The position numbers and the translations under genes are program-made. A stretch of 64,000 nucleotides of DNA from WSZJ01 sp964590435 (GTDB lineage: Bacteria > Planctomycetota > MHYJ01 > WSZJ01), in contig CAZPWT010000073.1 of assembly GCA_964590435.1 (NCBI GenBank), positions 10,102-74,101 on the forward strand, in the 5' to 3' direction. Positions 49,015 through 57,349 of the stretch are shown here, in pieces. A model generated the notes under the pieces. That model was not told the DNA's origin and ran no database searches. It saw nothing but the letters and a program-made list of their open reading frames with translations. The first letter of the stretch is position 1; every line of letters starts with the position of its first letter.

Positions 49015-50607
49015 TTACTTCGGCTTCTTGAAATCCTCCGGCCACTTGTGCTCCTGCCGGCTCATGATCTCCTCGACCACCTTCGACGCCGCGTCCGCGG
49101 CCTCCTTCTTCCCTTCCTTCCGGGCGTGCTCGATGATCTCGCGCAGCTCCGGGATGAACTCCGTGTACCACCGCTCCGCGACCTCGAACATGCCGTGCCA
49201 GTGCGTGTAGTCCGGCGCCATCATCGAGGCCCCGTGCCGCGCGCGGCGTCCCTCGTGGTGCCAGATCAGGTACCACGTCCACTCCACCTTCTCGTCGAAG
49301 TCCTTCTCCGACAGCAGGCCGTTCTTCTTCATCGCGGCCATGATCGCCGTCCCCGGCTTGCCGTACTTCTCGTTGTACAGGCGGACGAGGTCGTCGTACT
49401 GCTTGTAGAAGTTGCTCACATAGTCCGGCGAATGGCAGTGCATGCACGTGTCGGTCATGCGCTGCCGCTTCTGCTGCCACGTGTCCGTGATCAGCCCGCG
49501 GCGCTTCTCCGGATCGCCCTCCTTCACGACCGCGTGCTGCGCGTCGGTGTCCATGACGAGGCTGACGGGCGGGCGGTTCGTCCAGCTGATGCGCTCGCCG
49601 GGGTCGTGCGTCGTCTTGCCGCCGTTGCGGATGTTGCCGCTCATGTGGCAGGTCGCGCACGTCGGCGCGGCGCTGTAGTCCTTCCCGAGCACCCAGTCCT
49701 TCGAGTCCAGGTTCATCTTGTCGCGCAGGTCGCGGTACGCCACGCCGTGCTTCGACTCGTTGTAGATCTCTTCCTGCGGGTGGTCCGGCCCCAGGTGGCA
49801 CTTGCCGCAGTTCTCGGGCTGCCGCGCGCGCCGCGGGCTGAAGTCGTGCCGGCTGTGGCACGCCGCGCAGGAGCCCAGCGACCCGTCGAGGTTGATGCGC
49901 CCGATCCCCGTGTTCGGCCAGGTCTTCGAGTCCAGCATCGGCTTGCCCTTCGCATCACGCGCAATCCGCCCCAGCGCCTCCGCGTTCGTCGGCTTCCCGT
50001 CGTCCCCGGGCTTCAGGTCCAGGTTCGTGATCGGCTTGCCGTCCTTGTCGAGAAGCGCGACCCGGCCGCCGTGGCACTGCTGGCAGCCGCTGTTGACGCT
50101 CGCCATGCCGTTCACCTGCGCGGCCATCTCGCGCCCCGTCGTCGGCGAGTGCGGGTTGAACGGCTCGCGCGATCCCTCCACCGTCTCCGCCAGCAGGTTG
50201 TCCAGCGACGCCAGGATGTTCGCCGCCTTCGCGTGGTGGCTGTGCGCGAACTCCTCCCCCTCCGTCACGTGGCACCGCGAACAGTCCTTCGGCGTCACCA
50301 CCGTCGCGATCGTCTGCCCGTAGTGGCTGAACGCGTCCGCCTCACCCGCCTGCGCCTGGTGGCACTCGAAACACCCCACCCCCTTCTCCGCGTGAGTGCT
50401 CCCCTTCCAGTGCGCCACGATCCCCGGCGAGTTCTCCCCGTGGCAGTCCACGCACGCCTTCGACGACGCCGGCACCGCCACGTGCGCGTCCGACAGGCCC
50501 GCTTCCTGCCGCTTCCGCGTCACCTCCATGTACTGCACGAAGACGAGGGAGGCGAGGAAGAGCAGCCCGAGGGTGAAGATGATCCGGCGTTTGGCTTCGA
50601 GGCTCAT
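49015..50607 (-). CDS. Membrane-anchored octaheme c-type cytochrome, hydroxylamine-oxidoreductase (HAO)-like
   Basis: 530 aa. An N-terminal uncleaved-looking membrane anchor (about residues 8-27) is followed by eight CxxCH motifs: CVDCH, CFECH, CSRCH, CQQCH, CAACH, CGKCH, CATCH and CMHCH. Eight haems with this spacing and the C-terminal 'MMAPDYTHWHGMFEVAERWY' segment are typical of the HAO/octaheme family; the Tyr cross-linked to the P460 haem in true HAO cannot be confirmed without alignment. It may oxidise hydroxylamine or hydrazine or reduce nitrite or another N-oxide. It is the last gene of the Rieske-cyt b-octaheme operon, 10 nt after cyt b. Confidence 0.85.
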   Translation of the reverse strand: MSLEAKRRIIFTLGLLFLASLVFVQYMEVTRKRQEAGLSDAHVAVPASSKACVDCHGENSPGIVAHWKGSTHAEKGVGCFECHQAQAGEADAFSHYGQTIATVVTPKDCSRCHVTEGEEFAHSHHAKAANILASLDNLLAETVEGSREPFNPHSPTTGREMAAQVNGMASVNSGCQQCHGGRVALLDKDGKPITNLDLKPGDDGKPTNAEALGRIARDAKGKPMLDSKTWPNTGIGRINLDGSLGSCAACHSRHDFSPRRARQPENCGKCHLGPDHPQEEIYNESKHGVAYRDLRDKMNLDSKDWVLGKDYSAAPTCATCHMSGNIRNGGKTTHDPGERISWTNRPPVSLVMDTDAQHAVVKEGDPEKRRGLITDTWQQKRQRMTDTCMHCHSPDYVSNFYKQYDDLVRLYNEKYGKPGTAIMAAMKKNGLLSEKDFDEKVEWTWYLIWHHEGRRARHGASMMAPDYTHWHGMFEVAERWYTEFIPELREIIEHARKEGKKEAADAASKVVEEIMSRQEHKWPEDFKKPK

Positions 50608-50617
50608 GTTGGGTTTC

Positions 50618-51667
50618 CTAGTGCGCGACCGCGGCTTCCCAGACGGTCAGCCCGATGATGACGAGCACGGCGACGATCCCGACGGCGACGGACGCTTCCT
50701 GGAACTTCGACTTCCGGCGGATGAACCCGTCGATGAAGGGCCAGATGAACATGGTGAAGGCGATGAAGCCGGTGGAGAGGACGGCGAAGGTACCGGAGAA
50801 GAGCTTGAGCCAGCGGAAGGTGACGTAAAAGAACCACTCCGGCTTGATGACCTCGGGCGTGGAGAGCGGGTCGGCCTTCGGGCCGAGCGTCGCCGGGAGG
50901 ATCGTGGCGAGCGCCGAGAGGAGGATCATGAGCACGAGGCCGATCGAGAGCTCGGTGTAGAAGTGGTCGGGGAAGAACGGGAAGGTCTTCGCCTTCGCAG
51001 GATCCTCGTCCTTGAACTGGAACTCCGTCACGCCCTGCAGGCGGATGAGCGCGATGTGGACGATGAGCAGCCCGACCATCGTCGCCGGGAGGATGGCGGC
51101 GTGGACGATGAACAGCCGCGACAGCGTGCGCTCGTTGTAGGCGCTTCCGCCGAGCATCATCTCCTTCATGAATCCGCCGAGCACCGGCACGCTTCCGCTG
51201 ATGTTGGCGCCGACCGTGGTGCCCCAGTAGCTGAGCTGCTCGTAGACGAGCGAGTAGCCCGTGAAACCGGCGCCGAGCGTGCAGCCGAGCAGGCACATGC
51301 CGATGAGCCAGTTGATCTCGCGCGGCTTGCGGTAGGCCCCGGTGAAGAAGACGCGCATCTGGTGGAGGATGACCGCGGCGATCATGAGCGTCGCCGCCCA
51401 CTTGTGGACGCTGCGGAAGTACCAGCCGTACGCCGCCGTCTCGGTGATGTACTTCACCGACCCGTACGCCGTCCGCGGCGACGGCTCGTAGTAGAACGCC
51501 AGCAGGATCCCCGTCACGATCTGCACCACGAACAGGTACGCAGGCGTGCCGCCCAGAGCGAACCACCAGCGCTTCAGGTGATTCGGCACCGGCTCGTTGG
51601 TCAGCTCCGCCAGCTGGTCCCCGCCGATCGGGACGCGCTCACGCAGCCAGGCGACCGGGTTGATCAT
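50618..51667 (-). CDS. Cytochrome b of a Rieske/cytochrome b complex
   Basis: A 349-aa integral membrane protein with eight or so helices, combining cyt b6 and subunit IV. Haem-ligand histidines are visible as 'RSVHKWAATLMIAAVILHQM' (two His 14 apart, helix B) and 'FIVHAAILPATMVGLLIVHIA' (helix D). The quinol-oxidation 'PEW' motif is present ('KPEWFFYV'). It accepts electrons from quinol and passes them through the two b haems. Its start overlaps the Rieske gene stop by 4 nt. Confidence 0.9.
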   Translation of the reverse strand: MINPVAWLRERVPIGGDQLAELTNEPVPNHLKRWWFALGGTPAYLFVVQIVTGILLAFYYEPSPRTAYGSVKYITETAAYGWYFRSVHKWAATLMIAAVILHQMRVFFTGAYRKPREINWLIGMCLLGCTLGAGFTGYSLVYEQLSYWGTTVGANISGSVPVLGGFMKEMMLGGSAYNERTLSRLFIVHAAILPATMVGLLIVHIALIRLQGVTEFQFKDEDPAKAKTFPFFPDHFYTELSIGLVLMILLSALATILPATLGPKADPLSTPEVIKPEWFFYVTFRWLKLFSGTFAVLSTGFIAFTMFIWPFIDGFIRRKSKFQEASVAVGIVAVLVIIGLTVWEAAVAH

Positions 51668-52365
51668 GCTTCCTCCGTTCCGGGAAGCGCCTCGAGCGGG
51701 ACCTCGATGTAGAGCAACCCGCTGTCGATGCGCAGCGGGTACCGGCCCAGCGATTGCCCCGCTTCCATCGGCGGCCCGGCGATCGCCTTCCCGGCGGGGT
51801 CGAACGCGCCGTTATGGCAGGGGCAGAAGAAGCGCTGGTTCTGGCCTTCCCAGTGGACCTTGCACCCGAGGTGAGGACAGGTGCTGGAGAGTGCGATGAA
51901 GTCCTCGACCTTGCCGACCTCTCCCTGACGGGCGATGGCGATCGTCGCGCCGTCCGGGGCGGTGTAGGACATAGAAGCGCCGCGGGCGAAGCGCGCGACG
52001 TCCGCGACGAACAGCCAGGCCTTGAGCGGCGGGCGTGCCGGATAGAGGAATCGCCCGGCCATCGCGGCGAACGCGCCGTAGGAACAGGCGAGGCTGGCGC
52101 CCATGGCGACGCTGGAAGCGCGGGCCAGGAAGCCGCGGCGGGAAAGGGTATCGGGAGCCGGTTCGGGCGCGGGGGGAGGCATGGGGACGGGGGACCAGGG
52201 ATCCGCCGGCGGTTGCACCGGTGGCGCGCTTTCCGGGGCGGAGTCGCCGACCAGCCAGCCGGAAGGAGGAGGCGCAGACCCGGCGGCGCCATCGGGCGGT
52301 GGCCCGGGCGGTGGCCCGGGCGGTGGGGTCGGCTGGCCGAAATCCTGATCCGTCGGTTCGCTCAT
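51664..52365 (-). CDS. Rieske [2Fe-2S] iron-sulfur protein
   Basis: 233 aa. The C-terminal domain carries both cluster motifs, 'CPHLGC' and 'CPCHNG' (two Cys and two His), about 20 residues apart. A twin-arginine signal ('SRRGFLARASSVAMGASLA', about residues 76-94) is followed by the membrane anchor. An unusual Pro-rich N-terminal extension (about 70 residues) precedes it, including tandem PPGP units encoded by 12-nt repeats. It takes electrons from quinol in the complex with cytochrome b. First gene of the operon. Confidence 0.88.
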   Translation of the reverse strand: MSEPTDQDFGQPTPPPGPPPGPPPDGAAGSAPPPSGWLVGDSAPESAPPVQPPADPWSPVPMPPPAPEPAPDTLSRRGFLARASSVAMGASLACSYGAFAAMAGRFLYPARPPLKAWLFVADVARFARGASMSYTAPDGATIAIARQGEVGKVEDFIALSSTCPHLGCKVHWEGQNQRFFCPCHNGAFDPAGKAIAGPPMEAGQSLGRYPLRIDSGLLYIEVPLEALPGTEEA

Positions 52366-52531
52366 ATCCTTCCCCTGTTGCCTCTCAAGATGCCGGCAGG
52401 AACCGCCTGCCCGCCCGACACATGCAGAAATCGGACCCGTTCGTCCTCAATCGGGTCAAAGCCGGGATGAGGACTTTCGCCTGCGGAATCTCTCGCGAAT
52501 CGCGCGGGATTGGAGCCACCCCGCCCCTTCC

Positions 52532-53668
52532 TTACCGGCCCTCCATCCGCTTCTCCACCCCAAAGATCCGCTTCGCTTGCTTCGACCCCGCCTTCATCAG
52601 GGCCTGCACGACGTCCTCGCGCCGGCGGTACAGCCGCTTCAGCTTGCGCGGCTTGTGCCGTGTCAGCATGTACTGGGCGAGAAGCGGCGCGGCGATGGTG
52701 GAATCGGTGTAGCAGACGATGGAGTCGGGAAGCTGCTCGGGATCGACCTTGCCCCACGTCACGGCCTCGTTCGGCGTGGCGCCGGAAAGGCCGCCGGTGT
52801 CCGCGCGGGCGTCGGTGATCTGGATGAAGTAATCGTGGCCGCGCTCGTTGACGTAGAGGATTTCCTGGATGAAGGGCTCCGTCTGGAGCATGTAGTTCTT
52901 CGGCGTGCCGCCGCCGAGGATGAGCACGGCGGACTTGCCGCCGGACTTCTTGGCGTCGTAGACGTACGCCGCGCTTTCGAAGATGTCGCGGTTCATGTCG
53001 AGCTTGAGCGAGGACCCGGTGAGCGCGGCCGCGGCGACGTTCATGCCGATCGTGCCGTCGCCGGGAGCGGGGGTGAAGATCGGCACGTCCGCCCGGTAGC
53101 ACGCGGCCAGCAGCGACCGCTCCTTCAGCTTCAGTTTCTTCTCCGTCTCCGCCACGTACTTCCCCAGCCGCCAGTGCAGTTCCGTCGTCCCCATTTCCTT
53201 CTGGAATTCCGGCTGGCGGCAGACGGTCCGCACGTACGCGTCGCTGTCGAGCAGCACGTCCTGGTCGAACACGATGTCGTAGATCCGGATCAGCTTCCGG
53301 TTGCGCAGGTCCACGTCGTCCACGAACGGCGAGCTCTCGAACAGGTCGTACCCGATCCCGAAGTGGATGTCGTGGTACAGGTTCGCGCCCGTCGACACGA
53401 TGTAGTCGATGAAGCCGGCCTTCACCAGCGGGATCAGGACGCCCGCCCCGAGCCCCGCCGGCGTCAGGGCGCCGGAAATCGACACTCCCACCGTCACGTC
53501 CGGCTCCAGCACCTTGTTCACCAGCAGGTGCGCCGATTCCTTCAGCCGCGCCGAGTTGTACGCCAGGAAATACCCGTCCAGCAGGTCCGCCGCCTTCATC
53601 CCGCCCTTCATCCCAGGCGGGTCGATCTTGCGCTTCTTGTACGGCCCCAGCTTCCCTGACTTCGACAT
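52532..53668 (-). CDS. Deoxyhypusine-synthase-family protein (homospermidine-synthase-like)
   Basis: 378 aa. The NAD-binding segment is recognisable ('VSISGALTPAGLGAGVLIPLV', 'STGANLYHDIHFGIGYD'), and the catalytic-lysine region 'VLILGGGTPKNYML' keeps the key Lys of eukaryotic DHS (K329 region GGGxPKHH). Bacteria have no eIF5A hypusine target, so members usually act as homospermidine synthases or of unknown role; the substrate would be spermidine or putrescine. It lies 30 nt downstream of the HEAT/L7-L12-like gene on the same strand, separate from the cytochrome operon. Confidence 0.8.
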   Translation of the reverse strand: MSKSGKLGPYKKRKIDPPGMKGGMKAADLLDGYFLAYNSARLKESAHLLVNKVLEPDVTVGVSISGALTPAGLGAGVLIPLVKAGFIDYIVSTGANLYHDIHFGIGYDLFESSPFVDDVDLRNRKLIRIYDIVFDQDVLLDSDAYVRTVCRQPEFQKEMGTTELHWRLGKYVAETEKKLKLKERSLLAACYRADVPIFTPAPGDGTIGMNVAAAALTGSSLKLDMNRDIFESAAYVYDAKKSGGKSAVLILGGGTPKNYMLQTEPFIQEILYVNERGHDYFIQITDARADTGGLSGATPNEAVTWGKVDPEQLPDSIVCYTDSTIAAPLLAQYMLTRHKPRKLKRLYRRREDVVQALMKAGSKQAKRIFGVEKRMEGR

Positions 53669-53698
53669 GGATTCTCCCAGGTGTGAAAAAAAGGATCC

Positions 53699-54847
53699 CT
53701 ACGCCCAGCTCTCGACCTGCTTCAGCGCTTCCACGAGCGACGCCCCCGTCTTCTGGCGCAGCAGGTTCACGGCCTTCAGCTTGTCGCCGCGCTTGAGCAG
53801 CTCGCCGATTTCGTGGCGGTATTCGAAGCGGTCGCCGGCCTCGTAAGAGACGGCGGCGGCGGGCTCGGGCGCCGGGGCGAACGGCGGGACGCGCTGCTGC
53901 ATCTGGAGCACGACCTCGGGCTGGAACGTCGCGGTCGGGGCGCCCGTGGGCACCGGCTCGAACACCGGCGGCGCCGGGCGCTCGACGTTGCGGCCGCGAA
54001 GGTCCTCGGGCGCCTCGGGTTCGGGAAGCGACACGCTCGGCGTCATGGACGTCGGCCGGTCGATCGCCGAGGCGCTCGCGACGGACGGCGGGCGGGAAGG
54101 GCGCTTAGCCTCGGGTTCGGGCGGAGGAGGAGGCGGTGCGGGACGGACGGCGGGGATCTCCGAGATGCGCGCCTCGGTGCTGACCCATCCCCCGGACGCC
54201 GCGGCCGGGGCCGGCGCGGCGGGCGGTTCAGGTTTCGGGGCCGGCGGCGGCGGTGCGACCGGCCTGGGCGGCACTGGCTTCGGCGTCTCCGGCGCCGCCG
54301 CCGCGGGAGGCCTCGCCCCGGGCGCCAGCGACACCAGCCCCTGGAACTTCGCCGGCACCTTCCCCGCCGCCACTCCCGCCATCAGCGACATCCGCGCCGT
54401 CGTCTTCGACGCCTCGTCCCCCGACTGCAGGATCTGCGCCAGCACTTCGCACAACGCGTTCGCCATCGCCAGCGACACCTTCGGCCGCATCAGCCTCTCG
54501 CCGATCACCGCCACCGGAGCGCGCTTTGCCAGCAGAGGCGTGGCCAGCGCGCGGATGCAGTGGATCGCGGAGACGGCGTTGTCGGCCCTGAGCTCGCCGA
54601 CGACGGCGCCCGCGGCGGGCTCGCCGATCGCGGCGAGCGCCATCGAGGTGCGCTCCGCGATCGTGATCATCCGTTCGCTTCCGTCGGTCATCTTGACGTT
54701 CACGCCGTCGATGTCGCGGAGCAGGGGGACGAGCTTGGGGACGGCGGGAGCGGCGGCGCCGCCCAACTTGTAGAGGGCCGTGACGGCCTGGAAGCGCGTT
54801 TCGGGATCGGGGGATTCGAGGTCCGGGACGATGTCGATCAGGCCCAT
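53699..54847 (-). CDS. HEAT-repeat protein with Pro-rich linker and L7/L12-C-terminal-like tail
   Basis: 382 aa. The N-terminal 150 residues look like HEAT/armadillo-type helical repeats ('PDPETRFQAVTALYKLGGAAAPAVPKLV', 'RTSMALAAIGEPAAGAVVGEL'). A long Pro/Ala-rich low-complexity linker (about 175-330) joins a short C-terminal unit 'GDKLKAVNLLRQKTGASLVEALKQVESW'. This is the same helix-turn-helix core as the C-terminal domain of ribosomal protein L7/L12 ('KIxVIKxVRExTGLGLKEAKDLVE'). The role is unknown; binding of a partner by the L7/L12-like tail is an inference. Confidence 0.65.
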   Translation of the reverse strand: MGLIDIVPDLESPDPETRFQAVTALYKLGGAAAPAVPKLVPLLRDIDGVNVKMTDGSERMITIAERTSMALAAIGEPAAGAVVGELRADNAVSAIHCIRALATPLLAKRAPVAVIGERLMRPKVSLAMANALCEVLAQILQSGDEASKTTARMSLMAGVAAGKVPAKFQGLVSLAPGARPPAAAAPETPKPVPPRPVAPPPPAPKPEPPAAPAPAAASGGWVSTEARISEIPAVRPAPPPPPPEPEAKRPSRPPSVASASAIDRPTSMTPSVSLPEPEAPEDLRGRNVERPAPPVFEPVPTGAPTATFQPEVVLQMQQRVPPFAPAPEPAAAVSYEAGDRFEYRHEIGELLKRGDKLKAVNLLRQKTGASLVEALKQVESWA

Positions 54848-54917
54848 GGGAGGTCCTCTGAGAGAGGAGCGGATTCTACGGGACGGCGGCGTGGGGACAA
54901 GGGTACAGGTGGTAGGT

Positions 54918-54997
54918 CAGTTCGGAGACGGGAGTTCGGAGACGGGAGCGGGCCGCTGCGCCGGCACTCCCATCTCCGAACTCCCGTCTCCGAACTG
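54918..54997. repeat. Heptad-repeat palindrome, locus D
   Basis: Inverted repeat in the spacer between the HEAT-like gene and threonine aldolase (both minus). Arms 54918-54948 and 54967-54997 match at 30 of 31 positions, with an 18-nt loop. The arms are built of two alternating 7-nt units (agttcgg and agacggg), i.e. a 14-nt repeat. Heptad sequence differs from loci A, B and C, but the architecture is the same. Confidence 0.85.
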
Positions 54998-55013
54998 CAC
55001 TCTCCGGTCGCTC

Positions 55014-56030
55014 TCAGACTTTCAAACCGCGAAACGCTGCGATCGCGGCGGAAACCGCTTCCTTTCCAACATCGCAGTGCGTGACGAGGCGGACGCGGGC
55101 GGCGTCGGCCTGCACGGCGCGGATGCCGGATTTCTCGAGGAGGCCGAGGATCGTCCCGGGGTCCTTGCCCGTATCGCGGACATCGACGATGACGATGTTC
55201 GTCTCCGGCGTGTCGCAGCGGAATTTCGTCCCCTGCAGCCCGGCGGCCAGCGCCTTCGCGTTCTCGTGGTCCTCCGCCAGCCGCTCGACCATCGTGTTCA
55301 CGCCGACGAGCCCCGCCGCGGCCAGGATCCCCGACTGCCTCATCCCGCCCCCCAGCAGCTTCCGCCACTTGCGCGCCTTCTCGATGAAGTCCGCCGGGCC
55401 GCACAGCACGCTCCCGACCGGCGCGGCCAGCCCCTTGGACAGGCAGACCATCACGCTGTCCGCGTTCGCGGCGATCTCGAACGTCTCGAGTTTCTGGGCG
55501 ACGGAAGCGTTCCAGAGCCGCGCGCCGTCGAGGTGCACCGGGATTCCCTGCTCCGTCGCGAACGCGCGGATTTCCTTGAGCACGGCCACCGGGTAGCACG
55601 TCCCCCCCGTCATGTTCGTCGTGTCCTCAACGCACACCAGCGCCGGCCCGCTGAAAAGGTACGACTTCGGCCGCAGCTCCCGCGCCAGCGCCGGCACCCG
55701 GATGATCCCCCGTTCCCCCTCCACCGCCCGCGGCATCACCCCGCTCACCACCGCGAACGCCGCCAGCTCGTAGTTCAGGATGTGCGACCGGCGCTCCAGC
55801 AGGATCTCGTCCCCAGGCTCTGTCCAGCACTTGATCGCCACCTGGTTCGCCATCGTCCCCGTCGGGAAGAACAGCCCCGCTTCCTTCCTCATCCGCCACG
55901 CCACCACCTCCTGCAGGCGGTTGACCGTCGGGTCCTCGCCGAACACGTCGTCCCCCACCTCCGCCTTCGCCATCGCTTCCCGCATCGCGGGCGTTGGTTT
56001 CGTCACGGTGTCGGACCGGAAATCGTGCAT
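55014..56030 (-). CDS. ltaE: Low-specificity L-threonine aldolase
   Basis: A 338-aa PLP enzyme that cleaves L-threonine (or allo-threonine) to glycine and acetaldehyde. Start 'MHDFRSDTVTKPTPAMREAM' is the classic N-terminus (DLRSDTVTxPT). Conserved 'DDVFGEDPTVNRLQ', 'FPTGTMANQVAI', 'VHLDGARLWNA' and the PLP-lysine segment 'VCLSKGLAAPVGSVL' are present. Length is that of the family. Locus D lies just 3' of it. Confidence 0.93.
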   Translation of the reverse strand: MHDFRSDTVTKPTPAMREAMAKAEVGDDVFGEDPTVNRLQEVVAWRMRKEAGLFFPTGTMANQVAIKCWTEPGDEILLERRSHILNYELAAFAVVSGVMPRAVEGERGIIRVPALARELRPKSYLFSGPALVCVEDTTNMTGGTCYPVAVLKEIRAFATEQGIPVHLDGARLWNASVAQKLETFEIAANADSVMVCLSKGLAAPVGSVLCGPADFIEKARKWRKLLGGGMRQSGILAAAGLVGVNTMVERLAEDHENAKALAAGLQGTKFRCDTPETNIVIVDVRDTGKDPGTILGLLEKSGIRAVQADAARVRLVTHCDVGKEAVSAAIAAFRGLKV

Positions 56031-56129
56031 GGGTGAATCCTTGAAGGGCTCTCGGGGAACACGCAGGCCATCGCGCTCCGTCAGTGAACCACTTTGAACC
56101 GCCGCGGCCAATTTTCGTTCACAGGAACC

Positions 56130-57305
56130 ATGCGACTCGCCGCCGCCGCGCTCTTCCTCGTGTCCGCGCTTCCCGCCCTCGCCGACGGCCTCGACGATCG
56201 GCTGGCCGCGATCCGGGGCAAGCTGGCCGACGACGACCCGGCGGTGCGTGCGCTGGGCGACCGGGAGCTGGCGGCCGTGGCGCCTGAAGCGGGGTCGCGC
56301 CTGAAGGTCCTCCTCGCCGATCCCGATCCCGAGGTTCGCGGGCGGGCGGCGGACGTGTTCGCGCGCGAAGGGATCGTCCCGGAGGACGGGAAGACGGCCC
56401 GGGTGCGCGAGCTGCTGGCGGCGCTGGCCGAGGAGCCGAAGGTGGGCGAGGACCGGGTCGCCGTCCTGCGCGAGCTTCTCGGGATCCACCCGAACGTGGC
56501 GCAGTTCGTGCTGCGGGAGCTCGGCAACCCGCGCGTTCGGCTTCTCGAAGATCCGTCCCGCGTCGTCCGCCCGGGGCTGATCGAGCTATCCGCGACCGCC
56601 GTGAACGACTCCGACCTCGGCGCCTGGATCCGCCCCGACTCGTTCCGCCTCTCGCCGGACTTCCGCCCGTTCGGCGAACGCCCCAACTGGCGCGTCGGCC
56701 GCTGCGGCGGCGTCATCCGCAGTTTCTCCATCGACGATTTCGACGACGATCCCACCGAGGCCGCCCTCCGGTACCTGGCCACCCTTGTCCGGATCCCCCC
56801 CGGCGGCCGCTTCCAGCTCGCCGCCGTCACCCAGGATCGCCCCTTCTGCGGCGCCCTCGTCGTCCGCCTGCGCACCGATTACTTCCGCGCCGCCTCGCTG
56901 GAGGCCGAGTTCTCCGGCATCCGCTTCACGTTCGCGGAACCCGCCGCGGTCGAGGGCGCCCCGGGCGTCCGCACCATCCTCGGCGAGCGGCCCGGCGAAA
57001 GCGCCACGGCCGTGGCGTTCGACGGGCCGGACGGCCGCGGGCTGGAGCTCACGGCGGTCAAGGACCTGGAGGCGGAGCCCCTCACGAGCCGCGACCCGTT
57101 CTGGTGGGCCGCGCTGGCCGAGGACGGGACCTTCCTCGGCTCCGGGGCCTTCGGCACCACACCCGAGGACCTCGCGGCGATGAAGGCGGGCGAGAAGCGC
57201 CGCGTCGCGATGCGCGACGACCCGCCCGAGGGGACCGCGACGCTCTGGATGGGCTACTCGCACAAGCTGGAGGAGTGCGTCCCGCCGCCGCTCCGCCTGA
57301 AATAA
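56130..57305 (+). CDS. Secreted protein with HEAT-like repeats and unknown C-terminal domain
   Basis: A 391-aa protein with a signal peptide (MRLAAAALFLVSALPALADG). Residues about 25-115 look like HEAT-type helical repeats ('DDDPAVRALGDRELAAVAPEAGSRLKVLL', 'DPDPEVRGRAADVFAREG'). The C-terminal 250 residues are strand-rich ('RFQLAAVTQDRPFCGALVVRLR', 'LEAEFSGIRFTFAEPAAV'). No known family. The shared terminator with the next gene follows. Confidence 0.6.
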   Translation: MRLAAAALFLVSALPALADGLDDRLAAIRGKLADDDPAVRALGDRELAAVAPEAGSRLKVLLADPDPEVRGRAADVFAREGIVPEDGKTARVRELLAALAEEPKVGEDRVAVLRELLGIHPNVAQFVLRELGNPRVRLLEDPSRVVRPGLIELSATAVNDSDLGAWIRPDSFRLSPDFRPFGERPNWRVGRCGGVIRSFSIDDFDDDPTEAALRYLATLVRIPPGGRFQLAAVTQDRPFCGALVVRLRTDYFRAASLEAEFSGIRFTFAEPAAVEGAPGVRTILGERPGESATAVAFDGPDGRGLELTAVKDLEAEPLTSRDPFWWAALAEDGTFLGSGAFGTTPEDLAAMKAGEKRRVAMRDDPPEGTATLWMGYSHKLEECVPPPLRLK

Positions 57306-57309
57306 AAAA

Positions 57310-57333
57310 ACCGGCGGCCGAAGCCGCCGGTTG
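57310..57333 (-). terminator. Rho-independent terminator of the lipoprotein gene at 57350
   Basis: On the minus strand AACCGGCGGC-TTCG-GCCGCCGGTT is followed by TTTTTATTT, a textbook intrinsic terminator with a UUCG tetraloop, 17 nt beyond the stop of the gene at 57350. It lies just after the stop of the convergent plus-strand gene (57305), so it may serve both. Confidence 0.88.
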
Positions 57334-57349
57334 CCGATTCGCGCGCGGG

